A stretch of DNA of 64,000 bases from an uncultured Eubacteriales bacterium (GTDB lineage: Bacteria; Bacillota; Clostridia; Christensenellales; Aristaeellaceae), in NCBI GenBank assembly GCA_900542445.1, contig UQNN01000012.1, positions 1 through 64,000 of the forward strand, in the 5' to 3' direction. A program made the position numbers and the translations under genes. Below are positions 33,437-41,686 of the stretch, in pieces; within the stretch, counting starts at the first letter, position 1, and each line of letters begins with the position of its first letter. The notes beneath the pieces were generated by a model, which was not told the origin of the DNA, ran no database searches, and was given only the letters and a program-made list of their open reading frames with translations.

Positions 33437-34219
33437 ATGAAAAAGATTCTGGCGGCTGCACTGGCACTGTGCATGACGATGGGCGCGGCGGCGTTGGCCG
33501 AAGGCACGTTCCGCGTGGGCGTGAAGCAGGATGTTTACGGCTTTGGCTATTACGACGAAGCGACGGGCGAGTTCTCCGGCATGGAAATCGACTTGGGCGA
33601 AAAGCTGGCCGAGGCGCTGGGTTATGACGAGGTGGAATACACCGCGGTGACGGCGGCGACGCGCGGACAGATGCTGGACAACGACGAACTGGACTGCGTA
33701 ATCGCGACGTTCACCATCAAGCCGGAACGCAAGGAAAGCTGGGATTTCAGCACGCCGTATTATGTGGATGCTGTGACGGTGCTGGTCGAGGATGAATCCG
33801 GCATTACGGATTTGGCTGGTCTGAAAGACAAGACGGTCGGCGTTTCCTCCGGTTCGACTTCCGCAAAAGCGCTGGCCAAGGCGATGGCTGAGGCGGGCGT
33901 GATCGATGCGTTTGATGAGGACACGTTTGACGCGGCGACGTTCAGCGGCGGCGTGAGCTTCAAGATTTTTGATGACTATCCGGCCATCTCGATGGCGCTG
34001 GACGCGGGCGACGTGGACGCCTTTTGCGTGGACAAGTCCATTCTGGCGAACTACAAGACGGACGGCCGCAGCTTCATTGCCGATTCGTTCAGCCCGCAGG
34101 AATATGGCGTGGCGACGAAGAAGGGGTCTGAGCTGAGCGCGAAGGTGGAAGAGCTGATCACCGGATGGCTGGCCGACGGCACGATCGACGGCATGATCGC
34201 CGAGTGGGGCCTGGAGTAA
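33437..34219 (+). CDS. amino acid ABC transporter, substrate-binding protein
   Basis: A 260-residue receptor of solute-binding family 3. Signal peptide to about residue 21 (cleavage ALA-EG). The mature blocks are TFRVGVKQDVYGFGYYD, EFSGMEIDLGEKLAEALG, DCVIATFTIKPERKESWDFS (Arg for the ligand carboxylate), and VGVSSGSTSAKAL. They fit receptors for glutamate, aspartate or glutamine. The cysteine in the signal segment is not in a lipobox, so no lipid anchor is predicted. AAAGGAGGAAAAAA precedes the ATG. It is flanked on both sides by composite palindromic elements. Confidence 0.9.
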   Translation: MKKILAAALALCMTMGAAALAEGTFRVGVKQDVYGFGYYDEATGEFSGMEIDLGEKLAEALGYDEVEYTAVTAATRGQMLDNDELDCVIATFTIKPERKESWDFSTPYYVDAVTVLVEDESGITDLAGLKDKTVGVSSGSTSAKALAKAMAEAGVIDAFDEDTFDAATFSGGVSFKIFDDYPAISMALDAGDVDAFCVDKSILANYKTDGRSFIADSFSPQEYGVATKKGSELSAKVEELITGWLADGTIDGMIAEWGLE

Positions 34220-34233
34220 AAGAACGGAAGAGA

Positions 34234-34376
34234 ACGTTGGGGCTTTGCCCCAAACCCCAGCAAGAACCTGAGGTTCTTGCATCTCCCGCTTCGCTTCGCA
34301 GTATACCGTGAAGCGGTAGGAGGAAGGTGCAGGGAACTCAGTTCCCTGCCGGAGTTTGAGGCGGAGCCTCAACGTA
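34234..34376 (+). repeat. composite palindromic element, copy B
   Basis: The 143-bp element opens ACGTTGGGGC-TTT-GCCCCAA and closes TTGAGGC-GGA-GCCTCAACGTA, with inner palindromes CAAGAACCT/AGGTTCTTG (34261-34279), CGCTTCGC and GCAGGGAACT/AGTTCCCTGC (34329-34349). It lies between the receptor and first permease genes. Confidence 0.85.
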
Positions 34377-34400
34377 CCCCTTAAAACCTGAAGCAAGGAC

Positions 34401-35132
34401 GTGGTGGGTTTGAATACGATTTTCAGCGAAAAAGCGTGGGCGACGGTCTGGCAGTATCGGGCAACGTTTCTGAACGGGCTGCTCAATACGCTGGAAAGCG
34501 CCGTTGTCGGGCTGGCGATTGCCATGATCATCGGCTTTGCGCTGGGCCTGATGGCGGCGAGCGGAAAGCGAGCTCTGCGTGTCATCGCGCGGATTTACGT
34601 GGAATTCTTTCAGAACACACCGCTCATCTTACAGGTTTGCTTTCTTTATTATGCGTTGGCGTATTCAGGCGTCAAAATCTCGGTGGTGGTCGTCGGATTT
34701 GTCGCGCTGGGATTTTACCATGGAGCCTATGTGGCGGAAGTTGTCCGCGCGGGGATACAGGCTGTGCCTTATGGGCAGTTTGACGCTGCGTGGTCCCAGG
34801 GGTTCGGGTATATCGATACGATGAAGACCATCATTCTGCCGCAGACGATGAAAATCATTCTGCCGCCGATGGTCAATCAGGTGGTTGCGCTGATTAAAAA
34901 CACATCGTGCCTGTTCATCATCGGCGGCGCAGACCTGATTGCGACGACGTATAACTTCGTGACGGGCGAAAGCACGGGCGGCGCGTATGGCCCGGCCTAT
35001 CTGGTGGGCGGCCTGCTCTTCTTTGCGATCTGCTATCCGCTGTCGCTGATGGCGGCTAGGTGGGAAGGCAGGCTCAAAGCGAGAGACCGCGCGTCGGTCG
35101 AGGAGATCGAGAAAAAGGAGGCGACGGCATGA
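34401..35132 (+). CDS. amino acid ABC transporter permease 1
   Basis: A permease of about 240 residues with five hydrophobic segments and the family start TFLNGLLNTLESAVVGLAIAM. EAA loop: AAWSQGFGYIDTMKTIILPQTMK near residue 135. It pairs with the next gene to form the channel. The start is uncertain: GTG at 34401 or 34404 or TTG at 34410. AAGGA at 34395-34399 best fits 34404 or 34410, and homologues begin near NTIFS. A long positively and negatively charged tail ends the protein. It overlaps the next gene by ATGA. Confidence 0.88.
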   Translation: MVGLNTIFSEKAWATVWQYRATFLNGLLNTLESAVVGLAIAMIIGFALGLMAASGKRALRVIARIYVEFFQNTPLILQVCFLYYALAYSGVKISVVVVGFVALGFYHGAYVAEVVRAGIQAVPYGQFDAAWSQGFGYIDTMKTIILPQTMKIILPPMVNQVVALIKNTSCLFIIGGADLIATTYNFVTGESTGGAYGPAYLVGGLLFFAICYPLSLMAARWEGRLKARDRASVEEIEKKEATA

Positions 35133-35914
35133 ACGGCTTCCTTGAAGACCTGAAAGGCAGCTTCGGCATTCTTTCCAACGCGGACGTGATGAGTTATCTG
35201 CTGCGCGGGCTGATGTTTACGCTGGTGATTTCGGTGATCGCGATCGTATTCAGCCTGCTGCTCGGCGTGGCGCTGGCGCTGGCGAGAAACTACTGCACGC
35301 GCGGCCCGGCACGCGTGCTGCAAAAAATGGCTTCTATCTATATAGAGCTGTTTCGCAACACGCCGCTGATGCTGTGGATGTTCGTTTGTTTTGTGATGTG
35401 TCCGGCTCCGGCGGTGAGCAAATCGTTTGCCGAGATGCTGGGTATGAGCTCGACGGTGGCTGTGAAGACGCTCTTCAAGGCGATTGTCGCCTTGACACTG
35501 TTTACGTCGGCCATCATGGCGGAAATTATCCGCGGCGGATTGAACTCGGTGGCGAAAGGACAGTTTGAAGCGGCCTATTCGCAGGGCTTTGGCATGATGC
35601 AGACGATGACGCTGATTGTGCTGCCGCAGGCGCTGCGCAACATTGTGCCGACGCTGCTTTCCCAGATGATTACGACGATCAAGGACAGCAGCTACATGGC
35701 GAGCCTGGTTACGGTCGAGCTGATGGCCTGCACAAAGCTGATCATCAGCAAGGCGAACGCCTACAACGGCACGTGGGTGGATCGATTTAACCGGGGAACG
35801 ATTCATGTGACGGATGTGTTTGTGCTGTTCGGGTTTGCGTTTCTGGCCTATTTCGCAATCAACTTTACGCTTTCGTGTCTGGTGCGGCGGACGCGCGGCA
35901 GGCGGAGCAGATAA
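35129..35914 (+). CDS. amino acid ABC transporter permease 2
   Basis: A 261-residue permease with the same fold: MSYLLRGLMFTLVISVIAIVFS, IYIELFRNTPLMLWMFVCF, and the EAA loop FEAAYSQGFGMMQTMTLIVLPQALRN near residue 150. An insertion around residues 90-115 lengthens the loop before SAIMAEIIRGGLNSV. AAAAAGGAGG lies inside the end of the first permease gene, and the starts overlap by ATGA. It closes the operon with a terminator 8 bases later. Confidence 0.9.
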   Translation: MNGFLEDLKGSFGILSNADVMSYLLRGLMFTLVISVIAIVFSLLLGVALALARNYCTRGPARVLQKMASIYIELFRNTPLMLWMFVCFVMCPAPAVSKSFAEMLGMSSTVAVKTLFKAIVALTLFTSAIMAEIIRGGLNSVAKGQFEAAYSQGFGMMQTMTLIVLPQALRNIVPTLLSQMITTIKDSSYMASLVTVELMACTKLIISKANAYNGTWVDRFNRGTIHVTDVFVLFGFAFLAYFAINFTLSCLVRRTRGRRSR

Positions 35915-35921
35915 AAGAAGG

Positions 35922-35955
35922 ATGTTCTCCTCTCAAGCGGGGGAGGACATTTTTC
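35922..35955 (+). terminator. intrinsic terminator of the ABC operon
   Basis: ATGTTCTCC and GGAGGACAT pair (one G-T) around a loop containing TCTCAAGC, followed by TTTT. Confidence 0.78.
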
Positions 35956-35956
35956 A

Positions 35957-36359
35957 TATCCGGATTGCGCCGGGAAATAATGAATAACACAAGAAACGTC
36001 TGACGACCGATGAAACGGACTGAATCGCTTTAAAGCGCTAAAGCGAAGATGGAGATGAATCGAAATCAGGTCAGTCGGTACAGGGATGAAAGATGGGATT
36101 GTACAAATTTTACAAAAACGGATCATGGGGAAGGCCGAAAGTTTGTGAAAGTATCTTTTAAAAGCGTGATGATACGCACGGACACGTGGATATTGAACAT
36201 GCGAATGATACGCCTGGAACAGTGGATAGAATGCGGATGAAAAACGGGGAAAACGAACGGCTGAAAAAAGCAGACGGCAGAAGGATTTTTGAGCGGAGAA
36301 GGAAAAAGAGGAAAAAGCGGAAAACTTCAAAAAAGATGAAAAAAGTTTTGAAAAAGGGG
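35957..36359 (+). other. purine-rich non-coding stretch before the ribosomal cluster
   Basis: About 400 bases without a recognisable gene. Composition shifts sharply to A- and G-rich, low-C DNA, especially 36230-36359 (runs of GAAAA and AAAAG). A perfect 8-bp hairpin, TCGCTTTA-AAGCGC-TAAAGCGA, lies at 36025-36046. Two small frames (36049-36240 and 36186-36419) have no good ribosome site and lysine/arginine-rich low-complexity products, so I do not call them genes. It may be an upstream element of the very strong promoter that follows, or the remains of an older gene. Confidence 0.5.
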
Positions 36360-36388
36360 TTGCTTTTTTTTAAGAAATGGAATATAAT
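36360..36388 (+). promoter_or_regulatory. sigma-A promoter of the S10-spc-alpha cluster
   Basis: TTGCTT at 36360-36365, 17 bases, TATAAT at 36383-36388. A-rich DNA directly upstream could act as an UP element. It is the only convincing promoter I find for the first part of the 16 kb ribosomal cluster. Confidence 0.75.
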
Positions 36389-36394
36389 GTGGCA

Positions 36395-36548
36395 GATGTC
36401 TGCAAAGGGGATGAAGTAACAGATTGCTCACTGGCCGGTGAGGGAACTGTTATGGACCATGTCCGCCAATCGGACGACGGCTCAAGGTCCGTCATGCAGG
36501 GCAAAAGCCAAGCAAGTCGTACTTGAGTACGAACAAGGAGGAAAAGAA
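36395..36548 (+). promoter_or_regulatory. structured 5' leader of the ribosomal cluster
   Basis: The 150-nt leader can form three hairpins. At 36417-36452, TAACAG/CTGTTA encloses CTCAC/GTGAG. At 36454-36490, GGACC/GGTCC encloses GTCCG-CCAAT-CGGAC. At 36517-36532, TCGTAC-TTGA-GTACGA ends two bases before the AAGGAGG ribosome site of rpsJ. Compact hairpins next to the first start codon are typical of ribosomal-protein autoregulatory leaders. I do not recognise a described Rfam leader; which protein would bind is unknown. Confidence 0.55.
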
Positions 36549-36857
36549 ATGGCCAGCAAGAAAATTCGCATCAAGCTCTGGGCTTACGAGCACAGCCTCG
36601 TTGACCAGGCTGCCGAGCGCATCGTCGAGACCGCTCGCCGCACCGGTTCCAAGGTGTCCGGCCCGATCCCGCTTCCGACCGAGAAGGAAGTCGTGACGAT
36701 CCTGCGCGCGCCGCACAAGTACAAGGATTCCCGCGAACAGTTCGAGCAGCGCACCCACAAGCGCCTGATCGACGTTCAGAACCCCACTCGCGCCACCTTT
36801 GACGCGATGGAGAAGCTCGATCTCCCCGCTGGTGTGGAAATCGAGATCAAACTGTGA
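36549..36857 (+). CDS. rpsJ: ribosomal protein S10
   Basis: A 102-residue 30S protein, also NusE in antitermination complexes. KIRIKLWAYEHSLVDQAA opens it, and PHKYKDSREQFEQRTHKRLI is the RNA-binding loop. It is the first gene of the cluster with a strong AAGGAGGAAAAG site. Seventeen bases separate it from rplC. Confidence 0.97.
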   Translation: MASKKIRIKLWAYEHSLVDQAAERIVETARRTGSKVSGPIPLPTEKEVVTILRAPHKYKDSREQFEQRTHKRLIDVQNPTRATFDAMEKLDLPAGVEIEIKL

Positions 36858-36874
36858 TCAGGAGGTAAGCAGAT

Positions 36875-37516
36875 ATGAAGAAAGGTATCGTCGGCAAGAA
36901 GATCGGCATGACGCAGATCTTTACCGAGGACGGCCGCCTGATCCCGGTTACTGTTATTCAGGCAGGCCCCTGCCCGGTCGTCCAGAAGAAGACCGTGGAA
37001 AACGACGGCTACGAAGCGATCCAGGTCGGTTTTGACGCTTACGCCGAGAACCGCGCCGAGAAGCTGGTGAACAAGCCCATCAAGGGCCACTTCGCCAAGG
37101 CGAACGTCGCTCCCTGCCGCAAGCTGCGCGAGCTGCGCCTTGAGGATTGCTCCGCTTACAACGTTGGCGACGAGGTGAAGGTTGACGTCTTCGCCGCGGG
37201 CGACAAGGTTGATATCACCGGCACCTCCAAGGGCCACGGCTTCACCGGCGCGATCGCCCGTTGGAACCAGCACACCGGCCCGATGGCCCACGGTTCCAAG
37301 TATCATCGCGGCGTTGGTTCCCTGAGCGCGAACTCCACGCCGTCCCGCGTGTTCAAGAACAAGAAGATGTCCGGCCACTACGGCGTCGATCGCGTGACTA
37401 CGCTGAACATGAGCGTTGTGCGCGTTGACGCGGAGCGCAACCTGCTGCTCGTGCGCGGCGCTGTGCCGGGCCCGAAGGGCGGAACCCTTGTGATCCGCGA
37501 TTCCGTCAAGGCCTGA
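36875..37516 (+). CDS. rplC: ribosomal protein L3
   Basis: A 213-residue 50S protein that nucleates early assembly near the peptidyl transferase centre. KKIGMTQIFTEDG opens it, and DITGTSKGHGFTGAI plus HRGVGSLSANSTPSRVF form the central extension. AGGAGG precedes the ATG. Confidence 0.97.
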   Translation: MKKGIVGKKIGMTQIFTEDGRLIPVTVIQAGPCPVVQKKTVENDGYEAIQVGFDAYAENRAEKLVNKPIKGHFAKANVAPCRKLRELRLEDCSAYNVGDEVKVDVFAAGDKVDITGTSKGHGFTGAIARWNQHTGPMAHGSKYHRGVGSLSANSTPSRVFKNKKMSGHYGVDRVTTLNMSVVRVDAERNLLLVRGAVPGPKGGTLVIRDSVKA

Positions 37517-37534
37517 TAAGGAGGAACCGTCACA

Positions 37535-38158
37535 ATGCCTAAGATTGCAATGCTGAATCAGGAAGGCGCTAAAGTCGGTGAGATCGAGCTGAGCGAAGCG
37601 ATCTTCGCCTCCGAGATCAACGAGAGCGTCCTGCACCTGGTCGTTCGCAGCCAGCTGGCCGCCAAGCGCCAGGGCACCCAGTCCGCCAAGACCCGCGGCG
37701 AAGTCCGCGGCGGCGGCCGTAAGATCTACCGCCAGAAGGGCACCGGCAATGCACGCCACCATGGCAACCGCGCGCCGCAGTTCACCCACGGCGGCGTCGT
37801 GTTCGCGCCGAAGCCGCGCGACTACGTCGTGAATGTGCCGAAGAAGGTTCGCCGCCTGGCGCTCAAGGGCGCCCTCACCTCCAAGGTGAACGATGGCGAG
37901 ATGATCGTTCTGGACAAGATCGCCCTGACCGCGCCGAAGACCCGCGAGGTTGCCGCGATCCTCAAGAACCTGGGCGTCGAAAAGACCGCGCTGCTCGTGC
38001 TGGCCGGCCCGGACGACACCATCACCCGCGCGTCCGCGAACATCGCGGGCCTGAAGACCGCTTATGTCAACACGATTAACGTGCTGGACATCCTCGGCAA
38101 TGAGAAGTTCATCATCACCGAGGAAGCGGTCAAGCTCGTTGAGGAGGTTTACGCGTAA
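37535..38158 (+). CDS. rplD: ribosomal protein L4
   Basis: A 207-residue 50S protein whose long loop (RGGGRKIYRQKGTGNARHHG near residue 65) lines the exit tunnel and is a macrolide-resistance site. In E. coli L4 represses its own operon; whether it acts on the leader here is not known. Its last base is shared with the rplW start (TAATG). Confidence 0.97.
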   Translation: MPKIAMLNQEGAKVGEIELSEAIFASEINESVLHLVVRSQLAAKRQGTQSAKTRGEVRGGGRKIYRQKGTGNARHHGNRAPQFTHGGVVFAPKPRDYVVNVPKKVRRLALKGALTSKVNDGEMIVLDKIALTAPKTREVAAILKNLGVEKTALLVLAGPDDTITRASANIAGLKTAYVNTINVLDILGNEKFIITEEAVKLVEEVYA

Positions 38159-38454
38159 TGAAGAATCCTCATGATATCATCCTCCGCCCCGTTCTGACTG
38201 AAAAGTCTTACGACGGCATGGCGGATAAGCGCTACGTCTTTGAAGTCGCGATCAACGCGAACAAGATCGAGATCAAGCAGGCCGTTGAAGCTGCTTTCGG
38301 CGTCAAGGTTGAGAGCGTCAACACCCTGCGCACCCTCGGCAAGATCAAGCGTCAGGGCCGTTACGCCGGCCGCACCCCCGAAATCAAGAAGGCTTACGTC
38401 ACGCTGAAGGAAGACTCCAAGACCATCGAGTTCTTCGACGGCATGGCGCAGTAA
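38158..38454 (+). CDS. rplW: ribosomal protein L23
   Basis: A 98-residue 50S protein at the tunnel exit, docking site for trigger factor and signal recognition particle. The start DIILRPVLTEKSYDGM and the AVEAAFGVKVESVNTL block are typical. Overlaps rplD by one base. Confidence 0.97.
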   Translation: MKNPHDIILRPVLTEKSYDGMADKRYVFEVAINANKIEIKQAVEAAFGVKVESVNTLRTLGKIKRQGRYAGRTPEIKKAYVTLKEDSKTIEFFDGMAQ

Positions 38455-38471
38455 CAGGGAGGTTAACAAAA

Positions 38472-39305
38472 ATGGCTATTCGTGTTTATAAGCCGACTTC
38501 CCCGGCCAGACGTTTCATGTCGGTGCTCACCTTCGAGGAAGTCACCAAGACGACGCCGGAAAAGTCCCTTCTGGAAAGCAAGAAGAAGAATGCCGGCCGC
38601 AATAAGCAGGGCAAGATCACCGTTCGCCACCAGGGCGGCGGCAACAAGGTCAAGTACCGCGTGATCGACTTTAAGCGCAACAAGGACGGCATCCCGGCCA
38701 AGGTTGCGGGCATCGAGTACGATCCGAACCGCACCGCGTTCATCGCGCTGCTCAACTACGCCGACGGCGAGAAGCGCTACATCCTGGCGCCGATCGACCT
38801 GAAGACCGGCGACACCGTGGTCAGCGGCGAAGGCGCGGACATCAAGCCGGGCAACGCCCTGCCGATCCGCAACATCCCTCTGGGCACGCTGATCCACAAC
38901 ATCGAACTTGTTCCGGGCCGCGGCGGCCAGCTTGTCCGCAGCGCCGGCGACGCCGCTCAGCTGATGGCGAAGGAAGGCGCGAATGCGCAGGTTCGCCTCC
39001 CCTCCGGCGAAGTTCGCATGATCTCCATGGACGCGAAGGCGACCATCGGCACCGTGAGCAATGCTGATCACAGCAACGTGCGCATCGGTAAGGCCGGCCG
39101 CACCCGTCACATGGGCATCCGTCCGAGCGTCCGCGGCGTGGTTATGAACCCGTGCGATCACCCGCACGGCGGCGGCGAAGGCAAGAGCCCGGTTGGCCTG
39201 CCCGCGCCTGTCACCCCGTGGGGCAAGCCGGCTCTCGGCCTGAAGACCCGCAAGCACAAGAAGTACTCTGACAAGAAGATTGTCAAGCGTGCGGGCAACA
39301 AGTAA
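38472..39305 (+). CDS. rplB: ribosomal protein L2
   Basis: A 277-residue 50S protein essential for subunit joining and peptidyl transfer. The late block NPCDHPHGGGEGKSP contains the conserved His near residue 230. The start TSPARRFMSVLTFEEVTK is normal. Confidence 0.97.
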   Translation: MAIRVYKPTSPARRFMSVLTFEEVTKTTPEKSLLESKKKNAGRNKQGKITVRHQGGGNKVKYRVIDFKRNKDGIPAKVAGIEYDPNRTAFIALLNYADGEKRYILAPIDLKTGDTVVSGEGADIKPGNALPIRNIPLGTLIHNIELVPGRGGQLVRSAGDAAQLMAKEGANAQVRLPSGEVRMISMDAKATIGTVSNADHSNVRIGKAGRTRHMGIRPSVRGVVMNPCDHPHGGGEGKSPVGLPAPVTPWGKPALGLKTRKHKKYSDKKIVKRAGNK

Positions 39306-39320
39306 TAGGAGGACTCATCA

Positions 39321-39599
39321 ATGAGCAGATCGGTCAAGAAGGGCCCCTATGTAGCTGCTAAGCTGCTCAAGAGGGTCGAGGAAATGAACGAATCCGGCAA
39401 GAAGAGCGTGCTGAAGACCTGGTCCCGCGCGTCCACCATCTTCCCCCAGATGGTTGGTCACACCATCGCGGTGCACGACGGCCGCAAGCATGTGCCGGTT
39501 TACATCGTGGAAGAGATGGTTGGTCACAAGCTGGGTGAGTTCGCCCCGACGCGTACCTTCAAGGGTCACGCCGGCGAGAGCGCCAGCGGCCGCAAGTAA
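39321..39599 (+). CDS. rpsS: ribosomal protein S19
   Basis: A 92-residue 30S head protein binding with S13 to 16S rRNA. SRSVKKGPYVAAKLL and TFKGHAGESASGRK are its conserved ends. GGAGG lies 9 bases before the ATG. Confidence 0.97.
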   Translation: MSRSVKKGPYVAAKLLKRVEEMNESGKKSVLKTWSRASTIFPQMVGHTIAVHDGRKHVPVYIVEEMVGHKLGEFAPTRTFKGHAGESASGRK

Positions 39600-39613
39600 A
39601 GGAGTGAAATCGC

Positions 39614-39997
39614 ATGGCTACCAGAATTCGTGAAAAGGCGAAGGTCCGCAAGGAAACTGCGGACAAGCGTCCCCGCGCGACCGCTCGTTACGTGCGCATC
39701 TCTTCCCGCAAGGTGAAGATCGTCATCGATCTGATCCGCGGTAAGCAGGTGGACGAGGCGCTTGCGATCCTGATGTACACGCCGAAGGCGGCGGCTCCCG
39801 TCGTGGAGAAGCTGCTGCTTTCTGCGATTGCTAACGCCGAAAACAACCTGAGCATGGACCGTGGCTCCCTGTATGTCGCGGAAGTGTTCGCCAACCCGGG
39901 CCCGACGCTCAAGCGTTACGTTGCCCGCAGCCGCGGCAGCGCGTCCCCGATGCTCAAGCGCACGAGCCACATCACCGTCGTGCTCGACCAGAAGTAA
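39614..39997 (+). CDS. rplV: ribosomal protein L22
   Basis: A 127-residue 50S protein of the exit tunnel. RATARYVRISSRKVKIVIDL and the hairpin-tip region NPGPTLKRYVARSRGSASPM are conserved. An N-terminal extension rich in Arg and Lys (about 15 residues) precedes the core. Confidence 0.97.
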   Translation: MATRIREKAKVRKETADKRPRATARYVRISSRKVKIVIDLIRGKQVDEALAILMYTPKAAAPVVEKLLLSAIANAENNLSMDRGSLYVAEVFANPGPTLKRYVARSRGSASPMLKRTSHITVVLDQK

Positions 39998-40009
39998 GGA
40001 GGTTTTCGG

Positions 40010-40735
40010 ATGGGCCAGAAAGTGAATCCGCATGGCGCCCGCGTCGGCGTCATCAAGGATTGGAGCACCCGCTGGTATGCGGATAAGAAGAACTTCGCGG
40101 ACAACCTTGTGTCCGACGCGAAGCTCCGCAAAATGATTAAGGAACTGGAGTTCGTAGACGACAAGAGCAAGAAGCCTGTCAAGCTCTACGACGCCGGCAT
40201 CTCTTCCATTGACATCGAGCGCCGCTTTGACAACGATAAAGTGCGCGTGACGGTGACCCTGAATGTGGCGAAGCCGGGTATCGTGATCGGCGCCAACGGC
40301 GCGAACATCGAGAAGATCAAGGCTGCGATCGTCAAGGAACTGGGCGCGAAGAACGCTCAGGTGATCCTCAACGTGCAGGAGATCAAGAACCCGGATCTGG
40401 ACGCGCAGCTGGTTGCCGAGAACATCGCCGCGCAGCTGGAGAACCGCGTTTCCTTCCGCCGCGCGATGAAGAAGTGCCTGCAGAGCTCTATGCGCGCTGG
40501 CGCGAAGGGCATCAAGACCAGCGTGGCCGGCCGTCTGGGCGGCGCGGATATCGCGCGCAGCGAGGGCTACCACGAGGGTTCTATCCCGCTGCAGACCCTG
40601 CGTGCCGACATTGACTACGGCTTTGCCGAGGCGAAGACCGCTTACGGCCGCCTGGGCGTGAAGGTCTGGATCTACAAGGGCCAGGTTCTTCCGACCGTGA
40701 AGAAAGCTCCGGCCAAGACCGAAGGAGGCAAATAA
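40010..40735 (+). CDS. rpsC: ribosomal protein S3
   Basis: A 241-residue 30S protein at the mRNA entry channel with helicase-like action. MGQKVNPHGARVGVIKDW opens it; the KH domain carries GIVIGANGANIEKIKAAI near residue 85. A basic C-terminal tail ends the protein. Confidence 0.97.
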   Translation: MGQKVNPHGARVGVIKDWSTRWYADKKNFADNLVSDAKLRKMIKELEFVDDKSKKPVKLYDAGISSIDIERRFDNDKVRVTVTLNVAKPGIVIGANGANIEKIKAAIVKELGAKNAQVILNVQEIKNPDLDAQLVAENIAAQLENRVSFRRAMKKCLQSSMRAGAKGIKTSVAGRLGGADIARSEGYHEGSIPLQTLRADIDYGFAEAKTAYGRLGVKVWIYKGQVLPTVKKAPAKTEGGK

Positions 40736-40738
40736 ACC

Positions 40739-41176
40739 ATGTTGATGCCCAAGAGAGTGAAGCGCCGCCGCGTCTTCCGCGGCCGCATGAAGGGCAAGGC
40801 CCAGCGCGGCAACTTCCTGGCTTACGGCGATTTCGGCATTGTTGCCACTGAGCCGAGCTGGGTGACTGCCCGCCAGATCGAGGCCGCCCGTATCGCCCTG
40901 ACCCGCTACACCAAGCGTGGCGGCCAGGTTTGGATCAAGATTTTCCCGGACAAGCCGATCACCGAAAAGCCGGCCGAGACCCGAATGGGCTCCGGCAAGG
41001 GCTCTCCCGAATACTGGGTCGCGGTGGTGAAGCCGGGCCGTGTGCTCTTTGAGATCAAGGGCGTTGCGGAAGCCGATGCGCGCGAGGCCCTGCGTCTTGC
41101 CCAGCACAAGCTGCCGCTGAAGACCAAGATCATCGCGCGTGAAACCGCGAAGACCAGCGAAGGTGGTGAAGCGTAA
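40739..41176 (+). CDS. rplP: ribosomal protein L16
   Basis: A 145-residue 50S protein near the A site. MLMPKRVKRRRVFRGRM is diagnostic. The AAGGAGG inside the end of rpsC is spaced for the ATG at 40739 rather than the one at 40745. Shares one base with rpmC. Confidence 0.97.
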   Translation: MLMPKRVKRRRVFRGRMKGKAQRGNFLAYGDFGIVATEPSWVTARQIEAARIALTRYTKRGGQVWIKIFPDKPITEKPAETRMGSGKGSPEYWVAVVKPGRVLFEIKGVAEADAREALRLAQHKLPLKTKIIARETAKTSEGGEA

Positions 41177-41376
41177 TGAAGAAGAACCAGTTTAACGGCA
41201 TGACCGCCGCCGAGCTCAATGATAAGGTCGTGGAGCTGAAGAAGGAACTCTTCAATCTGCGCTTCCAGCTGGCTACCGGCCAGCTCCAGGACACGACGGC
41301 GATCGTCAACACCAAGCGTGACATCGCCCGTGCCAAGACCGCGCTGCGCAGCCTCGAGCTCAAGGCTCAGGCGTAA
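41176..41376 (+). CDS. rpmC: ribosomal protein L29
   Basis: A 66-residue two-helix 50S protein at the tunnel exit. FNLRFQLATGQLQDT is the conserved centre. Coupled to rplP by TAATG. Confidence 0.96.
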   Translation: MKKNQFNGMTAAELNDKVVELKKELFNLRFQLATGQLQDTTAIVNTKRDIARAKTALRSLELKAQA

Positions 41377-41396
41377 CCCGGAAAGGAGATCGCATT

Positions 41397-41657
41397 ATGT
41401 CTGAAGTAAGAGGTATGCGCAAGACCCGCGTTGGCGTCGTCGTCAGCGACAAGATGGACAAGACCATCACCATCGCGGTTAAGTATCGCGTTCGCCATCC
41501 GCTGTATGGCAAAATCATGAACCGTACCACCAAGATCAAGGCCCATGACGAGAACAACGAGTGTGGCATTGGCGACACCGTCCGCGTCATGGAGACCCGT
41601 CCGCTTAGCCATGACAAGCGCTGGCGCCTGGTCGAGATCATCGAGAAGGCGAAGTAA
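41397..41657 (+). CDS. rpsQ: ribosomal protein S17
   Basis: An 86-residue 30S OB-fold protein. TRVGVVVSDKMDKTITIAV and the METRPLSHDKRWRLVEI end are typical. GGAAAGGAG precedes it. Confidence 0.97.
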   Translation: MSEVRGMRKTRVGVVVSDKMDKTITIAVKYRVRHPLYGKIMNRTTKIKAHDENNECGIGDTVRVMETRPLSHDKRWRLVEIIEKAK

Positions 41658-41686
41658 GCCCTGTCGGATAAGGAGGAAATAACTCA

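Noticed and set aside
36049..36419. Two small frames upstream of rpsJ
   Set aside because: Lys/Arg-rich low-complexity products without a good ribosome site; the second crosses the ribosomal promoter.
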